Assembly (NCBI RefSeq): GCF_900580675.1
Contig: NZ_UTBG01000001.1
Coordinates: 248,001-312,000 of the forward strand
Direction of reading: 5' to 3'
Source of the DNA: Pseudomonas viridiflava
Lineage (GTDB): Bacteria > Pseudomonadota > Gammaproteobacteria > Pseudomonadales > Pseudomonadaceae
Length of the DNA: 64,000 nt
Under the pieces are notes generated by a model. It saw only the letters and a program-made list of their open reading frames with translations, was not told where the DNA came from and searched no databases. Positions 21,469-28,591 of this stretch are shown one piece after another. How positions within the stretch are numbered: position 1 is the first letter of the stretch; every line of letters begins with the position of its first letter. The translations under genes and the position numbers were made by a program.

Positions 21469-21870
21469 ATGGCACTTCTCTACCAGCCCAAGGAGGGCAG
21501 CGTGTTGATTTGTGATTTTCGAGGCTATGAGGTCCCGGAAATAATCAAGATTCGGCCCGTGCTTGTGATACGCAAACACCGAACCAATAAGCTGCTTGTG
21601 ACCGTCGTACCTTTGAGTACAACTGCACCGCAAACGGTGCTGGAGCATCATTTACAGCTTGATAGTCATCTTCAGGGCGCGAGACAGATTTGCTGGGCCA
21701 AATGCGACATTGTGGCGACCGTAAGCCTGGGTCGACTGGATCGGATCAAAAGCAAAGACCGCCATGGCAAACGAACTTACAAAATTGCGGAGCTCACCTG
21801 TGATGAGTTTTTCGCGATCAAGGCGGCGGTACGCAGTGGGCTTGGGTTGCGCCAGCTGGAAGATGGATGA
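21469..21870 (+). CDS. PemK/MazF-like toxin domain protein, orphan
   Basis: About 133 residues resembling the PemK/MazF endoribonuclease toxin fold. P-x-x-G-x-V near the start (YQPKEGSVLICDFRGYEVPE), then KIRPVLVIRKH and VVPLSTTAPQTVLEHH give the characteristic RPV and PLSTT strands; CWAKCDIVATVSLGRLDRI matches the dimer-interface region. Two in-frame ATGs (21454, 21469) are possible; I prefer 21469, five codons inside. No antitoxin-sized reading frame lies in the 70-90 bases upstream or directly downstream. Base composition is visibly more AT-rich than in the flanking genes, suggesting transfer. Whether it is an active toxin is not shown. Confidence 0.7.
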   Translation: MALLYQPKEGSVLICDFRGYEVPEIIKIRPVLVIRKHRTNKLLVTVVPLSTTAPQTVLEHHLQLDSHLQGARQICWAKCDIVATVSLGRLDRIKSKDRHGKRTYKIAELTCDEFFAIKAAVRSGLGLRQLEDG

Positions 21871-21888
21871 GCGGCGCTTTGCCACTGA

Positions 21889-21916
21889 TTGCAGCCGAGT
21901 CGTTTTCAGGCATACT
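21889..21916 (+). promoter_or_regulatory. candidate promoter of a small RNA
   Basis: TTGCAG (21889-21894) and CATACT (21911-21916) are 16 bases apart, in non-coding DNA just after the PemK-like gene. They point towards the structured segment that ends in a terminator. Moderate consensus match only. Confidence 0.4.
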
Positions 21917-21920
21917 GGCC

Positions 21921-22046
21921 GAGTTCCTGAAAGGGGCTTGTGAGACTCTGAGGATCCTGGGCAACCAGCCATCGCAGAGCCAGGCAGGAAGCGGCGATGA
22001 CAAGCCAACCTGTTTGTGAAGAGGGCGCCGAAAGGCGCCCTTTGTC
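21921..22046 (+). ncRNA. candidate structured small RNA
   Basis: About 125 bases between a plausible promoter and an intrinsic terminator, with no coding potential that I trust. The segment folds on paper into a three-way junction. The outer stem is GGCTTGT (21935-21941) with ACAAGCC (22000-22006). One hairpin is CTGG-GCAA-CCAG (21957-21968, a GNRA tetraloop). The other is CATCGC (21970-21975) with GCGATG (21994-21999), stacked directly on the outer stem. I do not recognise it as 6S, SRP, tmRNA, RsmY/Z or a known riboswitch. The same pairings would also form on the opposite strand, so the strand rests on the promoter and terminator. Confidence 0.45.
22021..22046 (+). terminator. intrinsic terminator
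   Basis: GGGCGCC (22023-22029), loop GAAA, GGCGCCC (22034-22040), then a T-rich tail. It ends the PemK/small-RNA transcript and probably also the convergent lipoprotein gene. Confidence 0.85.
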
Positions 22047-22067
22047 GTTTATGGAGAACTATAAATA

Positions 22068-22487
22068 TCAGTTCTGCGGCGAAGCCCCCGACTCATTCAC
22101 ACCACTGCTGCGCAAAGCCCCCATGATGTCGCGATCCAGCATGCTCACCCAACGGTTGTAGTTGCGATGGATCTTGCCGTCCTTGTAGCCCAGGTCGCGG
22201 CTGTCGCGGTAGGTGATGGCGTAGCTGTTGCGGGTGTAGCGGATGTCGATGGCCGCGTAGTACTGGTTACGCACGGTAATCTCGGCCTGCACCAGCTGGG
22301 GGCTCAGGCGTTGCACGGTCCATTCGCGTTTTTGCAGGGCGTTGACGATGATGGTTTTCATCTTTTCGTCGCTGACCTGGCTGTTGGCCGACAGGTCGTG
22401 CTGGGTGTTGAGCACCGGCTTACTGGTGCAGCCTGCGGTAGCCAGCAGGGCCAGGGTGATGAAGGTAGCGCGTAGCAAGGAAGACAT
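22068..22487 (-). CDS. small lipoprotein of unknown function
   Basis: 139 residues with a lipoprotein signal peptide (basic n-region MSSLLR, hydrophobic core, lipobox LLATAGC with the lipidated Cys near residue 20). The mature part is hydrophilic and looks like a small alpha/beta domain: MKTIIVNALQKREWTVQRLS, then two beta-rich stretches (QAEITVRNQYYAAIDIRY, SYAITYRDS). I do not recognise a named family. It lies 26 bases upstream of the end of the aryl polyene cluster's last gene, on the same strand, so it could be co-transcribed, but nothing in it points to pigment synthesis. Confidence 0.8.
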   Translation of the reverse strand: MSSLLRATFITLALLATAGCTSKPVLNTQHDLSANSQVSDEKMKTIIVNALQKREWTVQRLSPQLVQAEITVRNQYYAAIDIRYTRNSYAITYRDSRDLGYKDGKIHRNYNRWVSMLDRDIMGALRSSGVNESGASPQN

Positions 22488-22513
22488 TCCGTTTTCTCCA
22501 ATCGATTAAAAAT

Positions 22514-23740
22514 TCAGGACCAGCGGCGGAAGATCAGCGACGTGTTGACGCCGCCAAAGGCAAAGTTGTTGTTCATCACGTAGTCGTGGTGCATCTCGCG
22601 AAATTCACCCTGCAGGTAATCCAGTTCGCCGCAGTGCGGGTCGACGGAATCCAGGTTGAAAGTGTGCACGTATTGGTCGCGGTTCATCATCTCGATGCTG
22701 AACCAGGACTCCAGCGCCCCGCACGCGCCGAGGGTGTGGCCGAGGAAGCTTTTCTGCGAGCTGATGGGCATGCGGCTGCCGAACAGGCTGCTGGTGGCCA
22801 GGGTTTCGGCGATGTCGCCCTGGTCGGTGGCGGTGCCGTGGCCGTTGACGTAGCCGATGGCGTCCGGGGTTAGCCCGGCATCTTCCAGGGCCAGCTCCAT
22901 CGCGCGGCGCATGGTTTTCTGTTCCGGGCGGGTGGTGTGCTGGCCGTCGGCATTGCTGCCGAAACCGACGAGTTCGGCGTGGATATGCGCACCGCGCGCC
23001 AGGGCGTGTTCCAGCTCTTCGAGCACCAGCATACCGCCGCCTTCGCCGATCACCAGACCATCGCGGCCGCTGTCGTACGGGCGTGGGCTGGTCTGCGGTG
23101 CGTCGTTTTTCAGGCTGGTGGCGTAGAGCGCGTCAAACACCATGGCTTCGGTGGGGCACAGCTCTTCGGCGCCGCCGGCGAGCATCAACGGCAGGCGGCC
23201 GAACTTGATTGCCTCGTAGGCGTAGCCGATGCCCTGGCTGCCGCTGGTGCAGGCGCTGGACGTGGGAATCAAGCGCCCGGTCAGGCCAAAGAAGATGCTG
23301 ATATTCGCCGCCGTGGTGTGCGGCATCATGCGCACATAGGAGTTGGCATTCAGCCCCTCGGCCACCGAGTTCAGCAGCATATTGCCGAACGCCTTGATCT
23401 CGTCGGTGCTGCCGGTGGACGAGCCGCAAGCCACGCCCATGCGCCCGTCCTTGATCGATTCGTCGCCGAGCAAGCCGGCGTCCTGCAACGCCTGTTCAGC
23501 CGCCCACACCGCCAGGCGCGAAACCCGGCCCATGCTGCGCAGTTGCTTGCGCGTCCAGTGCGCGGGCACCACGAAGTCGTCGATCGGCCCGGCCAGGCGC
23601 GTGTTCAATTCGGTGAAGCGGTCCCACTCGTCCATGCGCCGGATGCCGCTGCGGTTGGCGCGAAAGTTGGCGGCGATGCTGTCCCAGTCGCTGCCCAGGG
23701 AGGTCATGCCGGCCATGCCGGTGACGACGACACGTTTCAT
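22514..23740 (-). CDS. apeR: beta-ketoacyl-ACP synthase, ApeR-like
   Basis: FabF-type condensing enzyme acting on ACP-bound intermediates. The thiolase-fold catalytic triad is complete: Cys in TSSACTSGSQG (~residue 164), His in NGHGTATDQGD (~299) and His in FLGHTLGACGA (~335). Length 408 is normal. The ATG at 23740 overlaps the previous gene's stop (TGATG); a GTG two codons upstream is possible. In characterised aryl polyene clusters the last four genes run apeO-P-Q-R (KS-DH-KR-KS), which is exactly the order here, so this is the ApeR counterpart, a second ketosynthase besides the main ApeO/ApeC pair. Confidence 0.88.
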   Translation of the reverse strand: MKRVVVTGMAGMTSLGSDWDSIAANFRANRSGIRRMDEWDRFTELNTRLAGPIDDFVVPAHWTRKQLRSMGRVSRLAVWAAEQALQDAGLLGDESIKDGRMGVACGSSTGSTDEIKAFGNMLLNSVAEGLNANSYVRMMPHTTAANISIFFGLTGRLIPTSSACTSGSQGIGYAYEAIKFGRLPLMLAGGAEELCPTEAMVFDALYATSLKNDAPQTSPRPYDSGRDGLVIGEGGGMLVLEELEHALARGAHIHAELVGFGSNADGQHTTRPEQKTMRRAMELALEDAGLTPDAIGYVNGHGTATDQGDIAETLATSSLFGSRMPISSQKSFLGHTLGACGALESWFSIEMMNRDQYVHTFNLDSVDPHCGELDYLQGEFREMHHDYVMNNNFAFGGVNTSLIFRRWS

Positions 23741-24468
23741 CAGCACAGGCCTCCGTTCACGGCCAAGACCTGGCGCGTGATATAGCCGGCTTCGGCCGAC
23801 ATCAGGAAATTCACGGCACCGGCCACCTCTTCCGGGGTGCCCATGCGTTGCGCCGGAATCATCTTCATCAGTTCTTCCACCGGTACGTTTTCATCCAGCA
23901 TCGCGGTGTCGATCAAACCGGGGGCGACGCAGTTGACGGTGATCTTGCGCTTGCCCAGCTCGATGGCCAGGGCCTTGGCGGCACCGATCAAACCGGCTTT
24001 GGACGCGCTGTAGTTGACCTGGCCACGGTTGCCGATCAGCCCGGACACCGACGTGATACACACGATACGCCCCGCCGCGCGACGACGAATCATCGGCATC
24101 ATCACCGGGTGCAGCACGTTGTAGAAACCGTCGAGGTTGGTGCGCATCACCACGTCCCAATCTTCTTCCGACAAGGCCGGGAAGGCGCCGTCGCGGGTCA
24201 GGCCGGCGTTCAGCACCACGCCGTAATAGGCGCCATGTTGCTCCACATCGGCCTCGAGGATTTCCTTGCAGCTGGCGCGGTCCGCCACGTCGAATTGCAG
24301 CACCCGTGCCGTGCGGCCCAGCGCTTCGATCTCGACCTTTACCGCGTCGGCCTCCGCGCGGCCACTGCGGCAATGCAGCACGATGTCATGCCCGGCCTGG
24401 GCCAGGCGCAGGGCGATGGCGCGGCCGATGCCACGGCTGGAGCCGGTGACCAGTACGGATTCAGTCAT
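23740..24468 (-). CDS. apeQ: 3-ketoacyl-ACP reductase, ApeQ-like
   Basis: FabG-type short-chain dehydrogenase that reduces the beta-keto group after each condensation with NADPH. Cofactor motif TGSSRGIGRAI is near residues 8-18, NAG at ~89-91, the catalytic Ser in TSVSGLIGNRGQ and YSASK at ~152-156. Length 242 is typical. It overlaps its neighbours on both sides (ATGA upstream, TGATG downstream), so it is part of a coupled KS-DH-KR-KS block. In this pathway it works with the two dehydratases so that every cycle leaves a conjugated double bond. Confidence 0.9.
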   Translation of the reverse strand: MTESVLVTGSSRGIGRAIALRLAQAGHDIVLHCRSGRAEADAVKVEIEALGRTARVLQFDVADRASCKEILEADVEQHGAYYGVVLNAGLTRDGAFPALSEEDWDVVMRTNLDGFYNVLHPVMMPMIRRRAAGRIVCITSVSGLIGNRGQVNYSASKAGLIGAAKALAIELGKRKITVNCVAPGLIDTAMLDENVPVEELMKMIPAQRMGTPEEVAGAVNFLMSAEAGYITRQVLAVNGGLC

Positions 24469-24926
24469 GACGTTGGGTCCTTCGATTCATCTAAATAGTT
24501 GGCCGCCTGGGGCGGTCGAAATACATTCAAGCGGGCGCTGGCCTGGATGCCGTCACCGGTCAGGTGGCATTCGAACACACCCATGCCGTTGTCGTCTTCC
24601 AGGGAACGCAGCCCTTGGATTCTCAGCTCGGCGCCTGCCGGGAAGGATTCCACGTTGCACTCGAACTTGCGTGTGCCCAGCAGGAAGCCGAGTTCCACGG
24701 CAGCGCCTTTCTGGCGCGCGCGGCAACCGGCGTAGGCGGCGACGCTTTGCGCCATCAGCTCGATGCCGACCCAGGCTGGCAGGCTGCCATCCGGGCGGTT
24801 GAACAGGCCGCCGGGCTTGACGGTGGCGAGGGTGTGAACGTGCTCGTCATCGAACGACAGCACCTGGTCGATCAGGATCATGTCGCCCGCATGGGGCAGC
24901 AGTTCGGCGAGTGGCCAATCGATCAT
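24465..24926 (-). CDS. apeP: 3-hydroxyacyl-ACP dehydratase, ApeP-like
   Basis: Hot-dog fold protein of 153 residues. The start IDWPLAELLPHAGDMILIDQ recalls FabZ/FabA-like thioester dehydratases, and LPAWVGIELMAQSVAAYAGC is the central hot-dog helix. The canonical FabZ GHFP histidine motif is absent; the histidine in LLPHAG and the glutamate in GIELMAQ are the visible candidates. In described aryl polyene systems ApeP pairs with ApeI; the ApeI-like domain here is fused to the AMP-ligase encoded at 35420-37090. ATGA overlaps link it to the KS before and the KR after. Confidence 0.85.
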   Translation of the reverse strand: MIDWPLAELLPHAGDMILIDQVLSFDDEHVHTLATVKPGGLFNRPDGSLPAWVGIELMAQSVAAYAGCRARQKGAAVELGFLLGTRKFECNVESFPAGAELRIQGLRSLEDDNGMGVFECHLTGDGIQASARLNVFRPPQAANYLDESKDPTS

Positions 24927-26089
24927 GGGGCCTCTCCGATTATCAGGCTGACGTTATTGCCGCCGAAGGCAAACGAGTTGCTCATCAGGCAGCGTTTTTC
25001 CAGGGCGTCGCCGGTGTGCGCCCATTGCAGGGCGGGCAGTGCCGGGTCGGCGTGACCGTCCCAGACGTGCGGCGGCACCTTGCCGTGGGCCAGGCTCAGC
25101 CAGCAGAACGCCGCTTCCAGCGCACCGGCAGCGCCCAGGGTGTGACCACTCATGGGTTTGGTCGATGAGCAGGCCACGCCTTCCGGGAACAGGTTGGCGA
25201 CGGCCAGGCTTTCCATGGCGTCGTTATGTTGGGTGGCGGTGCCGTGCAGGTTCAAGTAGCCGATCTGCTCCGGTGCAAGCCCGGCACTGGCCAGGGCTTT
25301 GCGCATTGCCTGCAAAGCGCCTTTGCCGGTGGGTTCCGGCGCGGAGATATGGTGCGCGTCGCAACTCGCGCCGCTGCCCAGCAATGCGATGGGCGATGCC
25401 TCGCGGCTCATCAGAAACAGCACCGCCGCTTCGCCGATATTGATGCCGTCGCGGTTCGCCGAAAACGGATTGCAGCGCTCGTTAGACACCGCTTCCAGCG
25501 CGCTGAAGCCGTTGAGCGTCAGCTTGCACAAGCTGTCGACGCCGCCGCAGATCACCGCGTCGCACACGCCCAGGTCCAGCAGACGCTGGGCGCTCATCAG
25601 CGCGCGGGCGCTGGAGGTGCAGGCGGTGGAAATCACATAGGCCGGGCCGCTCAGTTGCAGCCAGTCGGCGAGGAAATTCGCCGGTGCGCTGAGTTCCTGT
25701 TGCTGGTAGTCGTAGTCACCGGGGAACTGCTTGTCGCGCAGGTACTGGGCAATGCCACGACTGGCTTCATCGATGCCCGAGGTGCTGGTGCCCAGCACAA
25801 TGCCGACCCGCGATGCGCCAAAGGTGTGGATTGCCTGGCGAATCTGGTCCTCGATCTGCAACGCCGCTTCCAGCAGCAATTGGTTGTTGCGGCTGCTTTG
25901 CTGGCCCAATTCCACGGGGATAGTCGCCAGCTCGCCGTGCACACCGCCCACCGGCAGTACGCGCTCCGGCACCCAGCCGCTTTCGGCGCGCATGCCCGAG
26001 CAGTCACCGGCAAACAGGCTGCGGCTGACTTCGTCCTGGCCACGGCCCAGAGCGCAGATCACGCCCATTGCGTTGAGGTAGGCGGTCAT
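24923..26089 (-). CDS. apeO: beta-ketoacyl-ACP synthase, ApeO-like main ketosynthase
   Basis: Condensing enzyme that extends the polyene with malonyl-ACP. The triad is intact: Cys157 in STACTSSARA, His in NLHGTATQHND and His in SGHTLGAAGA. The ATG at 26089 overlaps the preceding lipoprotein stop (ATGA) and gives 388 residues; the open frame upstream of it runs inside the lipoprotein gene. In known systems ApeO forms a heterodimer with the small chain-length factor ApeC, whose counterpart is the first gene of this operon, 13 kb upstream in transcription order. Confidence 0.88.
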   Translation of the reverse strand: MTAYLNAMGVICALGRGQDEVSRSLFAGDCSGMRAESGWVPERVLPVGGVHGELATIPVELGQQSSRNNQLLLEAALQIEDQIRQAIHTFGASRVGIVLGTSTSGIDEASRGIAQYLRDKQFPGDYDYQQQELSAPANFLADWLQLSGPAYVISTACTSSARALMSAQRLLDLGVCDAVICGGVDSLCKLTLNGFSALEAVSNERCNPFSANRDGINIGEAAVLFLMSREASPIALLGSGASCDAHHISAPEPTGKGALQAMRKALASAGLAPEQIGYLNLHGTATQHNDAMESLAVANLFPEGVACSSTKPMSGHTLGAAGALEAAFCWLSLAHGKVPPHVWDGHADPALPALQWAHTGDALEKRCLMSNSFAFGGNNVSLIIGEAP

Positions 26090-26568
26090 TGCGCAGCCCC
26101 CAGCGGCGTGATGCGGTAGCTCAAGGGCTGGCCGGCGATGTTCACGCTGAACACCTCCGAGGACTGATAGACGATTTGCCAATGCCCCGGCAGCGTGCGC
26201 GTCAGGTCCCTCGCCTCGGCGCTCGGGTAAAGCGCGCGCAGCTCTTCCGCCGAGGTCAGGGCGAACAGCAACGCGGCAAACAGCTCGCGCGCCTGCGGGT
26301 TAGGCGGCAGCAGGCCATCGGCCTGCCACTCGCCATTGATCAGCTTCTGTCGGGCCTGGGGGATGCCCAGCGGGTCCATCATCGACCAGCGAATGCCGCC
26401 GTTTTCGCGCTGGATCACCAGCAGCAAATCCTGGCGCTGGCCGTCAGCCAGGCGCTGCACATGCAACTGCATCGGCAGCGTCAACGGCGGCGTTTTCGCG
26501 GGCAGCGGCGCCTGGCTGGCGCAGGCGCTGAGCAGCATCAGGCAAGCGATCAACAGCAAGCGCATCAT
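26086..26568 (-). CDS. DUF3261-type lipoprotein of the aryl polyene cluster
   Basis: 160 residues with a lipoprotein signal (MMRLLLIACLMLLSAC, lipidated Cys near 16). The body contains VQRLADGQRQDLLLVIQREN and MMDPLGIPQARQKLINGEWQ, a pattern like DUF3261, a LolB-like outer-membrane lipoprotein family regularly found in aryl polyene clusters at the apeN position. It plausibly helps place the lipid-linked pigment in the outer membrane together with the LolA-like carrier and the MMPL exporter. ATGA overlaps on both sides. The family call is from memory of the sequence pattern. Confidence 0.75.
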   Translation of the reverse strand: MMRLLLIACLMLLSACASQAPLPAKTPPLTLPMQLHVQRLADGQRQDLLLVIQRENGGIRWSMMDPLGIPQARQKLINGEWQADGLLPPNPQARELFAALLFALTSAEELRALYPSAEARDLTRTLPGHWQIVYQSSEVFSVNIAGQPLSYRITPLGAAQ

Positions 26569-27314
26569 GTTGGCGCGCTCGCCAAGGGTTTGCGTGCCAC
26601 GCAGTTGACCAGGGTTTCCTCGCGTTGCCCCACCGGTGGCGCCCGGCGCAGGCCCCAGCGTTCCAGCAGGCCGAAATCCGTGGCGCGGCTCCACCATAAA
26701 TACGGGTACGAGACGTTCTGCGCGGCAAATTCGAAGCCCTGTTCGCGCAGCATCTCCAGGTACTGCTCGGCGCTTTTCTGCACGTGCATCGGGTGGCGGA
26801 ACAGCCAGCGGATCACCCAGGTGTCGATATAGGCTTCGGTAGACTCGGCAAACAGCAAATAGCCGCCCGGCTTGAGCACTCGGTAGAACTCGTTCAACGC
26901 GCGTTGCTGTTCAACCAGATGGTGAAAGGTCTGGTGGCAGAACAGGATATCGACGCTGGCGTCGGGCACCTCGAGGGTGGCGCAGTCGCTGCCGATCAGC
27001 TCCACGGCGAGGCCATGGCGCGCCGCTTCTTCGCGGCTCAGTTCCAGGCTGTGAGGGTCGGCGTCCAGGCCGATCAAACGTGACGGGGCAAACACTTGGT
27101 GCAGCAGTTTGAAGGACTTGCCCTGGCCGCAACCGGCGTCCAGCAACACCGGCGCCTGGGGCAGCGGCTCGCTGAACAGGTTGCGCAGGTCGTTGATCGC
27201 CACGCGCAGCACATGGTGCTGCCAGGTATGGCTGCGCAGGAACCAGAAGCCGAACTTGGTCTCCTCGACGTAGTGCTTACTCAGGTAGTTTTTTTCAACG
27301 GCAGGGCTGCTCAT
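26565..27314 (-). CDS. class I SAM-dependent methyltransferase
   Basis: Rossmann-fold methyltransferase of 249 residues. Motif I is VLLDAGCGQGKSFKLL (~57-72), the acidic strand end LIGLDADPHSL (~81-91), and post-I/II GSDCATLEVPDASVDILFCH. The C-terminal region has aromatic patches (YPYLWWSRATDFGLLERWG). Aryl polyenes often carry a methyl group on the aryl ring; methylation of the head group or of the aryl acid is the likely role. Which position is methylated cannot be told. ATGA-coupled to the FAD oxidoreductase before it and the lipoprotein after it. Confidence 0.85.
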   Translation of the reverse strand: MSSPAVEKNYLSKHYVEETKFGFWFLRSHTWQHHVLRVAINDLRNLFSEPLPQAPVLLDAGCGQGKSFKLLHQVFAPSRLIGLDADPHSLELSREEAARHGLAVELIGSDCATLEVPDASVDILFCHQTFHHLVEQQRALNEFYRVLKPGGYLLFAESTEAYIDTWVIRWLFRHPMHVQKSAEQYLEMLREQGFEFAAQNVSYPYLWWSRATDFGLLERWGLRRAPPVGQREETLVNCVARKPLASAPT

Positions 27315-28558
27315 ACCACTTCACTCGCACAAATCTCCGACAACATCCGCAGCCGCCGTTTAGGCTCGCTGACAAACGGGTTGCGTTCATCCCAGGCGTA
27401 ACCGGCGAGGATCGAGCTGATCATCCGGCGAATCTCCGGCGCGCTGCCCGGATGGAAAATCACATCCTGGAACGTGCCGGCGTACCAGCCTTCGACGTAG
27501 CAGCGGAAAGTGTCGACACCGCGCTTGAGCGGCTCGGCAAATTCGGTTTGCCAGTCCACCGTCTCGCCGCTCAACTGGCGGTGCAACAGAGCGGCTGCCA
27601 TGCTCGCCGAACGCATGGCGATGGTCACGCCGGAGGAGAACACCGGGTCGAGGAATTCCGCCGCGTTGCCCAGCAGTGCAAAGCCTGGTCCGTGCAGGGT
27701 TTTGACGTTGGCCGAGTAGCCGCCGATGGTCCGCGCCGGGGTGTCCCACACGGCGTTTTTCAGCACACCGGAAAGGCTTGGGGTTTCATCGATGAAACTG
27801 CGCAGGCAAGCGTCGAGGTCGCTGTCGCGGCCGTCGAAATGCTCCTTGGCCGCGACCACGCCCACCGAGCTGCGGCCGTTGCTGAACGGGATGGTCCAGA
27901 ACCAGATGTCGCGGCTGGTAGGGTGGGTGGTCACGAGGATCTTGGTGCGGTCAAAACCTGGGTGTTCGATGCGGTCTTCGACGTGGGTGAACACCGCCTG
28001 GCGCAGTGGAAAGTTCGACGGCGCTTCAAGGTCGAGCAGGCGTGGCAGCACGCGGCCATAGCCGCTGGCGTCGAGCACGAACTTGGCCTTGAGGTGGTAC
28101 TCGCTGCCGTTTTCGCGGCGCACGTGCAGGTAGCGGCACTCGCCGGAGAAATCCACGCCGACGATGGTTTCGCCGTAGCGGATTTCTACGCCTTGCAACG
28201 CCGCCTGATCGGCCAGCAACTTGTCGAACTCGCCGCGCTGCACCTGGAAGGTAGTCGGCTTGCCGTTGCTGAACGTGTCGCCGAAATCAAACGCGCTGTA
28301 GCGCTCGCCCCAGGCGAACGCGGCGCCGGTTTTAACCTGAAAACCCGCCGCCTGCACGGCGTCGAGCATCCCGGCCTCTTCGATAAAGTCGATGCAGTGC
28401 GACAGCAGGCTTTCGCCAATCGAGAACCGCGGAAAATGCTGGCGCTCGATAATCAATACATCATGCCCGTTGCGCTTTAGCAGCGCGGCGGCGATGGCAC
28501 CGGACGGGCCGGCACCGATCACCACCACCTGGCGACGTTCCATTTCAACTGTGGGCAC
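27311..28558 (-). CDS. FAD-dependent oxidoreductase (halogenase/geranylgeranyl reductase-like)
   Basis: Flavoprotein of 415 residues. Dinucleotide-binding motif VVVIGAGPSGAIAAALLKRN lies near residues 10-29, GESLLSH at ~48-54, and the second FAD motif GFALLGNAAEFLDPVFSSGV near 291-310. That pattern belongs to the flavin monooxygenase/tryptophan-halogenase-like superfamily. The halogenase WxWxIP motif is partly represented as IWFWTIPF. Related oxidoreductases occur in xanthomonadin and flexirubin-type clusters; hydroxylation of the aryl head group is plausible, halogenation possible. GTG start at 28558 is supported by AGGAG five bases upstream. Confidence 0.82.
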   Translation of the reverse strand: MPTVEMERRQVVVIGAGPSGAIAAALLKRNGHDVLIIERQHFPRFSIGESLLSHCIDFIEEAGMLDAVQAAGFQVKTGAAFAWGERYSAFDFGDTFSNGKPTTFQVQRGEFDKLLADQAALQGVEIRYGETIVGVDFSGECRYLHVRRENGSEYHLKAKFVLDASGYGRVLPRLLDLEAPSNFPLRQAVFTHVEDRIEHPGFDRTKILVTTHPTSRDIWFWTIPFSNGRSSVGVVAAKEHFDGRDSDLDACLRSFIDETPSLSGVLKNAVWDTPARTIGGYSANVKTLHGPGFALLGNAAEFLDPVFSSGVTIAMRSASMAAALLHRQLSGETVDWQTEFAEPLKRGVDTFRCYVEGWYAGTFQDVIFHPGSAPEIRRMISSILAGYAWDERNPFVSEPKRRLRMLSEICASEVV

Positions 28559-28591
28559 GAGGGCTCCTTGCCAGATTGGCGATAATCATAT

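Noticed and set aside
21935-22006. SRP (4.5S) or cyclic-di-GMP riboswitch identity for the structured RNA
   Set aside because: The conserved SRP core and the GEMM receptor sequences are absent; only a GGAAG-like string and a GNRA loop are shared, which is not enough.
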